Of a stretch of 64,000 nt of DNA, positions 1 to 9,479 are shown one piece after another. The DNA lies in NCBI GenBank assembly GCA_947001705.1, contig CAMQHT010000003.1, positions 1 through 64,000 of the forward strand, written 5' to 3'. Below the pieces are notes generated by a model. That model was not told the origin of the DNA and searched no databases. It saw nothing but the letters and a program-made list of their open reading frames with translations. The position numbers and the translations under genes are program-made. The stretch is from an uncultured Collinsella sp. GTDB lineage: Bacteria > Actinomycetota > Coriobacteriia > Coriobacteriales > Coriobacteriaceae. Numbering within the stretch: position 1 is the first letter of the stretch; the number at the start of each line of letters is the position of its first letter.

Positions 1-5
1 AAAAT

Positions 6-55
6 GGGGCGGTTCCCCATATTATTAATGACGTCGACAGGCGGGGTGGTTCCCC
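6..55. promoter_or_regulatory. Two GGGG-NGGTT-CCCC palindromes upstream of mraZ
   Basis: Two short inverted repeats of the same design, GGGG-cggtt-CCCC (6-18) and GGGG-tggtt-CCCC (43-55), lie 37 bases apart and end about 40 bases before mraZ. MraZ is known to bind G-rich repeats in its own promoter, so these could be its operators. They could also be a hairpin from an upstream gene outside the window. Only the repeats themselves are seen; the role is inferred. Confidence 0.35.
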
Positions 56-93
56 GCGTACGTGCCATCTGAGTAACCGAGGGGAGGGCGCAC

Positions 94-528
94 ATGGGAA
101 TGACTGGTGCATACGAGCGCAATCTCGATGCAAAAGGTCGTCTGTCCCTGCCTGCACCCCTTCGCGAGGAGCTTGGAGAGCACGTTCGCGTGTTCAAAGC
201 CCTGGATGTCGATGCTCTGTACGTGTTCTCTGCCGAGGCCTTCGATAAGTGGGTCGAAGGACTCTTCGCGGGTCGTGAGGGCCACGAGGGTTTTAACCCG
301 CGTGACATTAATGACCAGAAGCTCATGAGGGCGATCAACAAGCGCACCACGTCGATGGACGTGGACAGCGCCGGTCGTATCGGTCTTTCCGAGTCTCTCC
401 GCAAGCAGGCGAACCTCGACCGCGAGGTCACGGTTGTGGGCAACTACGACCACCTTGAGGTTTGGGATCGCGCCGCGGCCGATGAGGACGATGACGACGA
501 GGCTCTGCTTGACCTCTTCTTCTCGTAA
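94..528 (+). CDS. mraZ: Transcriptional regulator MraZ
   Basis: MraZ is a DNA-binding protein of the AbrB/SpoVT fold that controls the division and cell-wall cluster it heads. The 144-residue product has the two family DxxxR half-motifs, DAKGRLSLP near residue 14 and DSAGRIGL near residue 92. It ends in a run of Asp/Glu (DEDDDDEALLD). ATG 94 is preceded by a GAGGGGAGGG ribosome site. The gene is first in the cluster, 20 bases before rsmH, as in most bacteria. Length is normal for the family. Autoregulation is likely by analogy and fits the G-rich palindromes just upstream. Confidence 0.95.
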   Translation: MGMTGAYERNLDAKGRLSLPAPLREELGEHVRVFKALDVDALYVFSAEAFDKWVEGLFAGREGHEGFNPRDINDQKLMRAINKRTTSMDVDSAGRIGLSESLRKQANLDREVTVVGNYDHLEVWDRAAADEDDDDEALLDLFFS

Positions 529-548
529 GGGCAAGGCACGAGTAACGG

Positions 549-1514
549 ATGGAGCGTGGGATCTTGACACAAGAATATCGGCATGAACCTGTCATGCTCG
601 GCGAAGTGCTTGAGTCGCTGCAGCTAAAGAGCGGCTCCGTTGTCTGCGATTGCACCCTTGGCGGTGCCGGTCATTCGGTAAAGATGGCCGCGCAGGTGGG
701 GGAGACGGGCCTTTTGCTCGGCGTCGATCAGGACGACATGGCCCTCGAGGCCGCTGGCGCCCGTCTGGACCGCGAGGTTCCCGGCGTTCCGCACCAGCTG
801 CTGAAGGGCAACTTCGGCGACTTGGACGAGCTTCTTTGCTCGGCCGAGGTGCCCGGGGTCGATGGCTTCCTGTTCGATTTGGGCGTTTCGTCACCGCAAC
901 TCGATATCCCTGGCAGGGGCTTTTCGTATAACGAGGACGCCCCATTGGACATGCGGATGGATCCGGGTAATAACACCTTAAACGCAGCTGAGGTCATCAA
1001 CACCTATAACGAACACGACCTCGCCCGGATTCTACGCGTCTACGGCGAAGAGAAGTTCGCCTCGCAGATCGCGCGCGAGATCGTGCGCCGCCGCGAGCAA
1101 GAACCGATCGAAACCACCGGCCAATTTGTCGAGATCATCAAGGCGGGTATCCCGGCTGCCGCTCGTCGGCATGGCGGACACCCGGCCAAGAAAAGTTTCC
1201 AGGCCATTCGCATCGAGGTCAATCACGAGCTCGATGTGCTCGAACGAGGGCTTGATGCCGCCACCAGGTGGCTCAACCCGGGCGGACGTATCTGCGTCAT
1301 CTCGTATCACTCGCTTGAGGACCGTATCGTAAAGAATCACTTTAAGGAGATGAGCCAGGGGTGCACGTGTCCGCCGGAGATTCCGGTGTGCGTGTGCGGC
1401 AACGTGCCGATACTCAAGGTCATCACCCGCAAACCCTTGGTTGCCCAGCCTGATGAGGTTGAGCGCAACCCTCGGGCGAGATCAGCCAAAATCCGCGTGG
1501 CGCAGCGTCTGTAG
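549..1514 (+). CDS. rsmH: 16S rRNA m4C1402 methyltransferase RsmH
   Basis: RsmH (MraW) methylates N4 of C1402 in 16S rRNA using S-adenosylmethionine. The 321-residue protein opens with YRHEPVMLGEVLE. The SAM-binding glycine loop DCTLGGAGHS lies near residue 35, followed by GVDQDD, the GFLFDLGVSSPQLD block and the C-terminal ISYHSLEDRIVKN motif typical of the family. ATG 549 is taken as the start, but TTG 564 is possible: it has a GGAG 9 bases upstream and would begin just before the conserved region. It lies second in the dcw cluster, as usual. Confidence 0.95.
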   Translation: MERGILTQEYRHEPVMLGEVLESLQLKSGSVVCDCTLGGAGHSVKMAAQVGETGLLLGVDQDDMALEAAGARLDREVPGVPHQLLKGNFGDLDELLCSAEVPGVDGFLFDLGVSSPQLDIPGRGFSYNEDAPLDMRMDPGNNTLNAAEVINTYNEHDLARILRVYGEEKFASQIAREIVRRREQEPIETTGQFVEIIKAGIPAAARRHGGHPAKKSFQAIRIEVNHELDVLERGLDAATRWLNPGGRICVISYHSLEDRIVKNHFKEMSQGCTCPPEIPVCVCGNVPILKVITRKPLVAQPDEVERNPRARSAKIRVAQRL

Positions 1515-1604
1515 GCGCGACCGCGCGATATTGGACCTCCCGCTCGCACCATAAACGAAGCTTAAACACACTACCAACGTACTCGGGATGGGAGGCGGCA
1601 TATC

Positions 1605-2075
1605 ATGGGCTACAACACTTCAAGCGCAGCACTCGCCTATGATATGAACGCCATGCCCGCCTATCGTGAGACGCCGCAGGCCCCCGTTGCTCCCCGTGAG
1701 CAGCGCACGCCGCGCTTTGATGTCTACACGGGCGCGGGCCGTCAGGCAAACCAGGCGGTAAGCCCGGTTTTCATGAGCGTTCTTAAAACGTTTTGCATCA
1801 TTGCGGCTATCTTCATGACGATCGGCGTCGCCCGCGTGGCGCTCGCCGGCGTTACGGCCCAGGTGCTCAACAGCAACGCCGAGCTTACCAACACGCTCGA
1901 AAAGGCGACCGATGAGAGCTCCGACCTGGAGGTCATGCATTCGGTCTATGGCGCCGACACGCGCATTCGCGACCTTGCGGGCGCTTATGGCATGGTGGAG
2001 CCCAGCGAGAGCGTTACACTTGACTTTTCGCAGGATGCAGCCGCGGGCGCCAACGCGACCGCGACCGCTCAGTAG
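1605..2075 (+). CDS. FtsL-like division protein (small bitopic membrane protein)
   Basis: This is a 156-residue protein with a 60-residue cytoplasmic N-terminus rich in Pro/Ala, one hydrophobic segment at about 62-83, and a short outer region containing an Asn/Leu-rich helix that could form a coiled coil. FtsL sequences are poorly conserved. The call rests on topology, size and position between rsmH and the class B penicillin-binding protein, exactly where ftsL lies in other dcw clusters. FtsL links FtsQ/DivIB and FtsB/DivIC to the FtsW-FtsI synthase. ATG 1605 has GGGAGG upstream. The far C-terminus is Ala/Thr-rich and probably disordered. Confidence 0.7.
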   Translation: MGYNTSSAALAYDMNAMPAYRETPQAPVAPREQRTPRFDVYTGAGRQANQAVSPVFMSVLKTFCIIAAIFMTIGVARVALAGVTAQVLNSNAELTNTLEKATDESSDLEVMHSVYGADTRIRDLAGAYGMVEPSESVTLDFSQDAAAGANATATAQ

Positions 2076-2092
2076 CAAGACGGTAGCTGAGT

Positions 2093-3958
2093 ATGACAAA
2101 TGACTATCGCCGCGGTTCCGATGGGGGCCGCGGTTCTGGACGTCCCTCGTCGCGGGGACGTTCTGGTTATCAAGGAACGGGTCGGCAATCTTACAACGCC
2201 GGGCAGTCCCGTGGCAACGACCCGGCGTCGCGACTTCGCGGCTCGGGCGGCCCTCAAGTGCATAACACCAGGTCGCGCAAGAGTTCGTCGACCGAATGGC
2301 TCACAGGCACGCCTCTGCCTCGCCGCAAAGCCGTCATGGGCTTCATTGGGCTTGGCTTGGGCTTGGGCGTCTTTCGCCTTGCCGACTATCAAATTGTCGA
2401 AGCCGATAAACTGCGCGAGCGTGCCGATGCGCGCCGCCTGCTTGCGCAGACCCTCTATGCCAAACGTGGCACCATCTACGACCGCAACGGTAACGTGCTG
2501 GCGTCGTCGGTCGAATGTCGCAACATCGCCGTGAACCCCCAGCTTGTCGAGGATGTTGACAAGACGGTGTCGGCGCTGGTCAAGGCAACTGGAATCGATA
2601 AAAAGACCTGCCGCAAGCTCGTTGAGTCCGATGGAACCTGGGTGTATATCAAGCGCCAGGTGGACGAAGACGACGCTGCGGCGCTGGAGAAGAAGAACCT
2701 GCCCGGCGTGCTTTTTGAGCAGGCCATGAAGCGCGTATATCCATACGGCAATCTGGCATCGCAGGTGCTGGGTGTAGTGAATGTAGACAACGACGGCTTG
2801 ACGGGTCTCGAAAAGCAATACAACAAGCTTCTGACCGGCACGAACGGTTCTCTCGTACGCGAGCGCGCGAGGGACGGCAGCTATATCGCGGGCGGTGCCT
2901 ATAAAAAGGTGGCTGCGGTCGACGGCGTTGATATCGTGACGACGCTCGACGTCAATATCCAGCGTGCGGCCGAGGATGCCCTGGCAGAGGCTGTCGAGAA
3001 GACAAAGGCCAAGAACGGCTCGGCGCTGGTCACCGATCCTACGACAGGCGAGATCTTGGCAGCCTGCTCGTATCCGACCTACGACCAGACCAATTTGGAA
3101 AACGCCAAGACCGAGGATATGAACCTGCGCCTGGTCACCGACGCCTACGAGCCCGGCTCGGTCTTTAAGACGCTCGTGGCGGGCGCCGGCTTCGACTTGG
3201 GTGTCGTGCGGTCGAGTACGTCGTTTGAGGTGCCGGCGAGCATCAAGGTGGGCGACGATACCGTCACCGATGCCGACAAGCGCGACTATGCCATGACCAT
3301 GGATGTGCGCGAGATGATGCGCCGTTCGTCCAACGTAGGCTTTGTCCTGGTGGGGCGCAAGATCGGTGCCGACGACTTTGCCGCCTATGTGGACAAGTGG
3401 GGCATCGGTCACAGCTCTGGTGTCGATTTTCCGGGCGAGAGCCTGGGCATCGTCAAGGAGCGTGACCAGTATGACGGCGCCACGCTGGGCTCGATGAGCT
3501 TTGGACAGGCGCTGTCTGTCTCGCCGATTGAGATCGCACGTGCCGTGGGCGGCATCGCCAACGGCGGCGTGATGATGACCCCGCACTTCTATAAGTCCAG
3601 CAAAGGTGACGAGAAGGACTGGGGCGAAGGCGAGCGCGCAATTTCGGAGGATGCCGCATCCCAGGTGACATCGTGCATGCAGACGGTCGTGTCGGAGGGA
3701 ACGGGCGTTGGCGGCGCGGTTGACGGCTATGACGTGGCGGGTAAGACCGGTACGGCCGAACGTGCCGACGAGAACGGCGGCTACCTCAAGGAGAACTACA
3801 TGTCGTCCTTTATGGGCTTTGCACCGGCACAATCGCCCAAGGTGCTGTGCTATATCACGCTCGACGGAACGCCGAGCGGCTCAGATGCCGCTGCGGTTCC
3901 GTTCCAGTTCATTATGGCCAACGCGCTCGACGTGCTGGGTATCCCGCACACGAAGTAG
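2093..3958 (+). CDS. ftsI: Class B penicillin-binding protein, FtsI/PBP3 type
   Basis: This is the septal peptidoglycan transpeptidase. The 621-residue protein has a basic, Gly/Ser/Arg-rich cytoplasmic tail (1-79), one membrane anchor (about 80-97), a PBP dimerisation domain containing RGTIYDRNGNVLA, and a transpeptidase domain. All three active-site motifs are present: SVFK with Ser356, SSN at 412-414, and KTG at 551-553. There are no C-terminal PASTA domains. ATG 2093 has only a weak ribosome site, 17 bases after the FtsL-like gene, so coupling is likely. It works with FtsW encoded further along. Assignment as the division PBP rests on location. Confidence 0.93.
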   Translation: MTNDYRRGSDGGRGSGRPSSRGRSGYQGTGRQSYNAGQSRGNDPASRLRGSGGPQVHNTRSRKSSSTEWLTGTPLPRRKAVMGFIGLGLGLGVFRLADYQIVEADKLRERADARRLLAQTLYAKRGTIYDRNGNVLASSVECRNIAVNPQLVEDVDKTVSALVKATGIDKKTCRKLVESDGTWVYIKRQVDEDDAAALEKKNLPGVLFEQAMKRVYPYGNLASQVLGVVNVDNDGLTGLEKQYNKLLTGTNGSLVRERARDGSYIAGGAYKKVAAVDGVDIVTTLDVNIQRAAEDALAEAVEKTKAKNGSALVTDPTTGEILAACSYPTYDQTNLENAKTEDMNLRLVTDAYEPGSVFKTLVAGAGFDLGVVRSSTSFEVPASIKVGDDTVTDADKRDYAMTMDVREMMRRSSNVGFVLVGRKIGADDFAAYVDKWGIGHSSGVDFPGESLGIVKERDQYDGATLGSMSFGQALSVSPIEIARAVGGIANGGVMMTPHFYKSSKGDEKDWGEGERAISEDAASQVTSCMQTVVSEGTGVGGAVDGYDVAGKTGTAERADENGGYLKENYMSSFMGFAPAQSPKVLCYITLDGTPSGSDAAAVPFQFIMANALDVLGIPHTK

Positions 3959-4085
3959 GGGGTTACAATCTTTGGGGCGTGGTTTGTTGTCCCATATGAG
4001 GGGTGTTCACATGCCCTGCACCACGCATACGCGGCGCTGGGATACAATACGCCGATAGCATTATTAGGTTTACAGGGGAGCTGCA

Positions 4086-5510
4086 ATGATAGAGATCGCC
4101 GTCAACAACCTCGCGGCCGCAACAGGGGCCCGAACCGTGACGGGAGAAGCCGATCGGGTATGCCGCGGGTGCGTTATCGACTCGCGCCAGGTCGAGGAAG
4201 GGACGATTTTCGTCGCCTTTCCCGGTGAAAACGTCGACGGCAATGATTTTGCTTCCCGTGCCGTCCAGTCGGGTGCCGGCGCCGTCGTGATGACGCGTGA
4301 GCCCGAGGCCGAGCTGGTCTCGCTGGCGCAGGACAAGGGCTGTGCCATCTTGCTGACCGATGATCCCGAGGAGTTTCTGCTGCGTTTGGCGCATGCGTAT
4401 CGCCTGGAGCTTGGCTGCCTGGTCGTTGGCATTACCGGTTCCATCGGCAAGACGACGACCAAGGACGTTCTCGCCGCCGTGCTCGCCAAGCGCTATCGTG
4501 TCTGGGCCACCAAGGGCAATTTCAATAACCTGATCGGCATGCCGCTCACGGTGCTTTCCGCTCCGGCCGATACCGAGGTCCTGGTGCTCGAGATGGGCAT
4601 GAACCATTTCCACGAGATCGAGCGCCTGTCTCTGTCTGCCAATCCCAACCTTGCCATCGTGAGCAAGATCGGCACCTCTCATATCGGCATTTTGGGCAGC
4701 CGCGAGAACATCGCCCGCGCTAAGGCCGAGATTGTCCAGGGCATGTGCGCCGCCGGCGACTATTTGCCGCTGCTGGTTTTGGGCGGCGAGGACGATTTTA
4801 CGCCGTTCATTCGCGACACGTTCGCCCAACCTGCTGGTATCGACGTGATGCTGGCCGGCGTCTCGGACGATGATGAGGTCCGTGCCCGCGACGTTCGCGT
4901 TGATGACGAAGGCCGTCCGGTCTTTACGCTCGATTTTGGCCAGGGTGAGACGATCGATACCATGCTTGCCATCCCCGGCGTGCAGTCCGTTCCTAATGCC
5001 GTTAAGGCCGCCGCGGTTGCCTATCGCCTGGGCGTGACGCCCGAGCAGATCGATGCTGCCTTTAGGGGTCTCACGATCACCGGACACCGCCAGGAGATCA
5101 AGCGCGCCAAGAGCGGTGCACGCGTCATCGATGACTCCTATAACGCCAGTGCCGAATCCATGGCTGCTGGCCTCGATCTGCTGTGCTCGCTTTCGTGCAC
5201 GGGGTCTCGCATGGCGATCCTGGGCGAGATGGGCGAGATGGGCGATGAGGCTCCTCGCATGCATGAGCTCGTGGGCGCCTATGCCGCCGCCAAGAAGCTC
5301 GACATGCTGGCGTGCGTGGGTGGTGAGCTGGCCCAGCTTATGGCCGATGCCGCACGCATGATGGGCATGGACGAGGACCGCATCCAGGTGTTCTCCGATT
5401 ATCAGCAGGTGCTCGACCGCATGGGCGGCGCGCTTGAAAAACATGATGTTGTACTGGTCAAGGGTTCCCGCTTTGTTGAGCTCGACCGCTTTGTGGAAGG
5501 TGTGTGCTAG
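4086..5510 (+). CDS. murF: UDP-MurNAc-tripeptide:D-Ala-D-Ala ligase MurF
   Basis: MurF adds D-Ala-D-Ala to UDP-MurNAc-tripeptide in the cytoplasm, using ATP. The protein has 474 residues, usual for the family. The Mur-ligase N-terminal domain carries DSRQVEEGTIFVAFPGE. The ATP loop GITGSIGKTTTK begins near residue 115, and the central NxxNNxxGMPLT and EMGMNHFHEI motifs are intact. The C-terminal domain contains DDSYNASAESM. ATG 4086 follows a GGGGAG site and comes 127 bases after ftsI. The preceding Mur ligase gene, murE, which normally lies between ftsI and murF, is not present here. mraY starts 3 bases after the stop. Confidence 0.95.
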   Translation: MIEIAVNNLAAATGARTVTGEADRVCRGCVIDSRQVEEGTIFVAFPGENVDGNDFASRAVQSGAGAVVMTREPEAELVSLAQDKGCAILLTDDPEEFLLRLAHAYRLELGCLVVGITGSIGKTTTKDVLAAVLAKRYRVWATKGNFNNLIGMPLTVLSAPADTEVLVLEMGMNHFHEIERLSLSANPNLAIVSKIGTSHIGILGSRENIARAKAEIVQGMCAAGDYLPLLVLGGEDDFTPFIRDTFAQPAGIDVMLAGVSDDDEVRARDVRVDDEGRPVFTLDFGQGETIDTMLAIPGVQSVPNAVKAAAVAYRLGVTPEQIDAAFRGLTITGHRQEIKRAKSGARVIDDSYNASAESMAAGLDLLCSLSCTGSRMAILGEMGEMGDEAPRMHELVGAYAAAKKLDMLACVGGELAQLMADAARMMGMDEDRIQVFSDYQQVLDRMGGALEKHDVVLVKGSRFVELDRFVEGVC

Positions 5511-5513
5511 CCC

Positions 5514-6533
5514 ATGTTCGGCAATCCCTCGTATCCAACGTATCAGGCTTTTTTGGGGCTTGGCATCGCCGCAGTCATTGCGCTGCTGCTCATGCCGTGG
5601 TGGATCAAGCTGCTCAAGGTCGAGGGTATCGGCCAGCAGGTTCGTGCCGACGGCCCCAAGCGTCATTTGGTTAAGCAGGGAACGCCCACCATGGGTGGCG
5701 TTGTCATCCTCGTCGCGATCTCGCTGACCTGCCTGCTGATGGGCAAGCTCACCACCGAGCTCGTACTCGTACTGCTCGCCACGCTGGCGACCGGCGTGCT
5801 GGGCCTGATCGACGACCTGACCTCCGTTACGCATGGGCGCTCGCTCGGTCTGACGCCTCATGCCAAGATGATCGGCCTAACCATTATCTGTGTCACCTTT
5901 ACGGTACTTGCCGTCAACTGGTGCGGCGTCGCCCCCGAGATTCGTTTTCCCGGTGGGTTGACGATCGACCTTGGCGTGCTTTCGACCACCATCTGCGGCT
6001 ATTCGTTCCCGTGGCTCTATATTGTCTTTTGCTGGCTGATGATTGCCGGTCTTTCTAATGCCGTGAACCTGACCGATGGCCTTGACGGTCTTGCTGGCGG
6101 CACCTCCATGATCGCCATGCTCGCCATGGCTGCCATGGCGTTTTTGCACGGAGACGTGAACCTGTCCATCTTCTGTACCGCGTGTGCCGGTGCCTGCTTG
6201 GGCTTTCTGTGGTTCAACTGCTATCCGGCGAGCATCTTTATGGGCGATACCGGCTCGCTTGCTCTGGGCGCCGCGTTTGCCTGCACGTCCATCATGACCA
6301 ACACCGAGGTCGTCTCCCTCATCATCGGCGGCCTGTTTATCGTTGAGACCCTGTCGGTCATGATTCAGGTTGTCTACTTCCACTTTACGCACAAGCGCGT
6401 CTTCCTTATGGCGCCCATCCATCATCATTTCGAAAAGAAGGGTTGGGCCGAGACCAAGGTCGTCATCCGTTTTTGGATTATCGCTGCGGCATTTGGTGCC
6501 GTTGGCCTTGCTCTGTTCTTCCAGTTGGGATAG
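5514..6533 (+). CDS. mraY: Phospho-N-acetylmuramoyl-pentapeptide transferase MraY
   Basis: MraY transfers phospho-MurNAc-pentapeptide to undecaprenyl phosphate in the membrane, giving lipid I. The 339-residue polytopic protein has about ten hydrophobic helices. It shows the family signatures KRHLVKQGTPTMGG near residue 45, DDLTSVTHGRSLGL, the NLTDGLDGLAGG catalytic loop, and HHHFEKKGWAETKVV near the C-terminus. ATG 5514 follows the murF stop by 3 bases, and murD starts 9 bases after its own stop, consistent with one transcript. Confidence 0.96.
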   Translation: MFGNPSYPTYQAFLGLGIAAVIALLLMPWWIKLLKVEGIGQQVRADGPKRHLVKQGTPTMGGVVILVAISLTCLLMGKLTTELVLVLLATLATGVLGLIDDLTSVTHGRSLGLTPHAKMIGLTIICVTFTVLAVNWCGVAPEIRFPGGLTIDLGVLSTTICGYSFPWLYIVFCWLMIAGLSNAVNLTDGLDGLAGGTSMIAMLAMAAMAFLHGDVNLSIFCTACAGACLGFLWFNCYPASIFMGDTGSLALGAAFACTSIMTNTEVVSLIIGGLFIVETLSVMIQVVYFHFTHKRVFLMAPIHHHFEKKGWAETKVVIRFWIIAAAFGAVGLALFFQLG

Positions 6534-6542
6534 TGGTCTTTC

Positions 6543-7949
6543 ATGCCTCTTGCTGATGTCTTTAGCCTGCTCGTTTTGGGTCAGGGCAAATCCGGTCTCG
6601 ATGTCGCCCGCTGGGCGCTGGCACATCCAGAGCGCGTAAGCGCCGTTACCGTGTATGGCGGCGGCACCTCTGAGCCCAATGACGCCACGCGTGCGCTCGA
6701 GGCTGCCGGTGCGTCGTTTGTCTATGGGACCGAACAGGTCGAGGGCGCCTATGACGTATGCGTGACGTGCCCGGGCATCTCGGAGTTCTCGGGCTTCTTT
6801 AAGGCCGGGCGCGAGCATGCCGCCCAGATTATGGGTGAGCCCGAGTTTGCCTATCGCCTGTCGCCCGATAACTGGATTGCCATCACGGGCACCAACGGCA
6901 AGACGACCACCACGTCGCTGACCGATTATCTGCTCAAGGCTTCCGGTGAGGCCAGTGTAGCTGTCGGCAACATCGGTGAGCCGCCTATCAACGAGATTGA
7001 CGGCCGAGCCCACAACGAGTGGTTTGTGGCTGAGCTCTCGAGCTATCAGATTGCTACGACCACCGAGCTCCACCCTCGCGTGGCAGTGCTGCTCAACATC
7101 ACTCCCGACCACTTGGGCTGGCATAAGAGCCATAAGAACTATGCGCTTGCCAAGATCAAGCTGTTTGACAATATGGTCGATGACGATCTGGTGGTTGTCG
7201 ACGTCGAAGACGCCGGCATTCACGAGTTCGATGAGTACATCTATACGCCGGGTCGCCGCATCTGCAAGGTCGCTTTTGACGAGCCCGAGGGTGCAGACGC
7301 CGCCTTTGTGCGCGACGGCAAAATGGTCGTGCGCCTGAAGGGCGTCGAGACTCAGCTTGTCGCCACGTCCGAACTCAAGATCTCGGGCCATCACAATGTT
7401 ATCAATGCCCTGTGCGCTGCCACGGCTGCCCTGGCAGTCGGTGCCGATGTCGATGGTGTCTGCCGCGGTCTGGCCTCGTTCCAGCCGCTCGAGCACCGCG
7501 TGGAGCCGTGCGGCGAGATTGACGGAGTGCGCTACGTCAACGATTCCAAGGCGACCAACACCGACGCGGTCGAGAAGGCACTGACGGCATTTCCCGATGA
7601 CAACGTGATCTTGCTGCTCGGCGGCCACGATAAGGGCACGCCGCTCACGGACTTCGCGCGCGTCGTTATGGATAACGTGCGCTCGGTCGTCTGCTTTGGC
7701 GATGCGCGCGAGCGCTTTACCGCCGCTATGGACGAGGCCGATGTCGATGGCGATGTGGATATCGCCCAAGCGGATGACCTACGCGATGCCGTGGACGTTG
7801 CTCGTTCGCTGTCGAGCCGTGGCGACGTGATCTTACTTTCTCCTGCCTGCTCTTCGTTCGATGAGTTCTCGGGCTATGAGGAGCGCGGCCGCGTGTTTAA
7901 GGACTACGTGGCTCAGCTTGCCGCTGCAGCGAAATCGCAAATGGAATAG
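6543..7949 (+). CDS. murD: UDP-MurNAc-L-Ala:D-Glu ligase MurD
   Basis: MurD adds D-glutamate to UDP-MurNAc-L-Ala. The 468-residue protein has an N-terminal Rossmann-like domain starting LLVLGQGKSGLDVARWA, the ATP loop GTNGKTTTTSL near residue 117, the central LSSYQ and LLNITPDHLGWH motifs, and the C-terminal VNDSKATNTDAVEKAL and LLLGGHDKGT motifs that bind UDP-MurNAc and D-Glu. Length is normal. ATG 6543 comes 9 bases after mraY. ftsW begins 3 bases beyond its stop. Confidence 0.95.
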   Translation: MPLADVFSLLVLGQGKSGLDVARWALAHPERVSAVTVYGGGTSEPNDATRALEAAGASFVYGTEQVEGAYDVCVTCPGISEFSGFFKAGREHAAQIMGEPEFAYRLSPDNWIAITGTNGKTTTTSLTDYLLKASGEASVAVGNIGEPPINEIDGRAHNEWFVAELSSYQIATTTELHPRVAVLLNITPDHLGWHKSHKNYALAKIKLFDNMVDDDLVVVDVEDAGIHEFDEYIYTPGRRICKVAFDEPEGADAAFVRDGKMVVRLKGVETQLVATSELKISGHHNVINALCAATAALAVGADVDGVCRGLASFQPLEHRVEPCGEIDGVRYVNDSKATNTDAVEKALTAFPDDNVILLLGGHDKGTPLTDFARVVMDNVRSVVCFGDARERFTAAMDEADVDGDVDIAQADDLRDAVDVARSLSSRGDVILLSPACSSFDEFSGYEERGRVFKDYVAQLAAAAKSQME

Positions 7950-7952
7950 GGG

Positions 7953-9479
7953 TTGCCGGTGAGAGAGGAGAGCCCCCGACAAGGTATGAGGAGGCCCGAC
8001 TCGGACCGTGCTTCCTCGCGGCGTAGCACACCGCGTTCCGGTCGCGGCGGGCAGTCGTTTAGCGAACGCTATATTGCCGGCGTTCCCGCCCGCATCATGC
8101 GCCCCCGTCTGATATTTATGGCCTGCCTGTTTACTTTGGTGTGCTTTGGTCTGCTGATGGTGTACTCGGCGTCTTCGGTCGAGGCGCTGCACGAGAATGG
8201 CTCGGCGACGTTTTTCCTGGGTCGACAGGCCGCGTTTGCCGTGGTTGGTGTTCTGGCGCTGATTGCCATCGTGCGCGTTTTGCCGGACAGCTGGTTTGGG
8301 GAGGATGTGCTTAGGATCTTCCTTATCGGCATGATAGGGCTACTGTTTCTGGTGTTCTTGGTGGGCAGCGGCAGCCGTGGCGCCACGCGCTGGCTCAACA
8401 TCGCCGGTATTCAGTTCCAGCCTTCCGAGTTTTTAAAGCCATTTGCCATTGCGTATTCGGCCATCATGCTTGATCGCTTCTTTTCGCCCGGTGGCAACAT
8501 CAACGAATTCCTTCGCAAGATGGGCATCTACCTGGGTATTTCGCTCTTTCTGATCTTTATCCAGCCCGATTTCGGTACTGTCCTGATCATCCTGTTGACC
8601 CTCATGTGCATGGCGTTGTTTGCGGGTCTCGACCCCAGATTTATCATCGGCGTGCTAATCTTCGGCATTCTCGTGATCGTGATTGCACTTGTCGCAGAGC
8701 CGTACCGTATGGTGCGTATTCAGGTTGCCTTGAACCCTTGGGCTGACGAGTATGGTGACGGCTATCAGGCCACGCTTGCCATCATGGCCTTTGCCTCGGG
8801 CGGTCTGTTCGGCCGTGGCATCGGCAACTCAACCATGAAGTACTCGTATCTGCCCGAGGCGCACAATGACTACATCCTGGCCATCATTGGCGAGGAAGTC
8901 GGCTTTGTCGGAACCGTGCTGTTCTTCTTGGTGTTTGCGATGCTGATCTACTCGGCGTTTCGCATTGCCGAGCAGGCGACCGATCGTCGGGGCGCGCTTA
9001 TGGCGTCTGGCTCCGCGGTCATTCTCGCGGTGCAGTTTTTGATTAACGCGCTGGGCATCCTCAACGTGTTTCCCATGACGGGCAAACCGTTGCCGTTTAT
9101 TAGCTACGGCGGTTCGTCGATTATTGTGTCGCTTATGCTTGCCGGGTTGATCCTGCGCGTTTCGTACGAGAGCGCCCGCCGCGATGAGTATGACCGCCGC
9201 CGTGAGAGCTTTGCCGTTATGGACGAGAGCACCGCCGGCGTGGCCCATGTGCGCGGTGAACGACCTTCGCGTAGCGGCTTTACCGTTCTGGATGGTTCTG
9301 CATCCGAGCCGGCAGCTCGTCCACGCTCGCGAACGGCTCCGCAAGGTCGTCCGCAGCGCCCCAGCCCTCGCAACGCGGGCGGCGGATATAATCGAATCGA
9401 TTTGAACTCGGACCCGTCGGCGCGTCTGCGCACCGACGACCAGGGACCGCGTGTACGAAGGGACTACCATGACCGATAA
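7953..9479 (+). CDS. ftsW: Septal peptidoglycan polymerase FtsW (SEDS family)
   Basis: FtsW is the glycosyltransferase that polymerises lipid II at the septum together with FtsI. The 508-residue protein has a basic N-terminal tail, about ten membrane helices (roughly 50-410) and a long Arg/Pro/Ala-rich C-terminal tail of about 90 residues that is probably disordered. Family motifs seen are GSRGATRWLNIAGIQFQPSE, QPDFGT and GKPLPFISYGGSSII. The start is taken as TTG 7953, 3 bases after murD; GTG 7959 or ATG 7986 are alternatives because no site is strong. The C-terminus overlaps murG by 11 bases, implying coupled translation. Confidence 0.93.
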   Translation: MPVREESPRQGMRRPDSDRASSRRSTPRSGRGGQSFSERYIAGVPARIMRPRLIFMACLFTLVCFGLLMVYSASSVEALHENGSATFFLGRQAAFAVVGVLALIAIVRVLPDSWFGEDVLRIFLIGMIGLLFLVFLVGSGSRGATRWLNIAGIQFQPSEFLKPFAIAYSAIMLDRFFSPGGNINEFLRKMGIYLGISLFLIFIQPDFGTVLIILLTLMCMALFAGLDPRFIIGVLIFGILVIVIALVAEPYRMVRIQVALNPWADEYGDGYQATLAIMAFASGGLFGRGIGNSTMKYSYLPEAHNDYILAIIGEEVGFVGTVLFFLVFAMLIYSAFRIAEQATDRRGALMASGSAVILAVQFLINALGILNVFPMTGKPLPFISYGGSSIIVSLMLAGLILRVSYESARRDEYDRRRESFAVMDESTAGVAHVRGERPSRSGFTVLDGSASEPAARPRSRTAPQGRPQRPSPRNAGGGYNRIDLNSDPSARLRTDDQGPRVRRDYHDR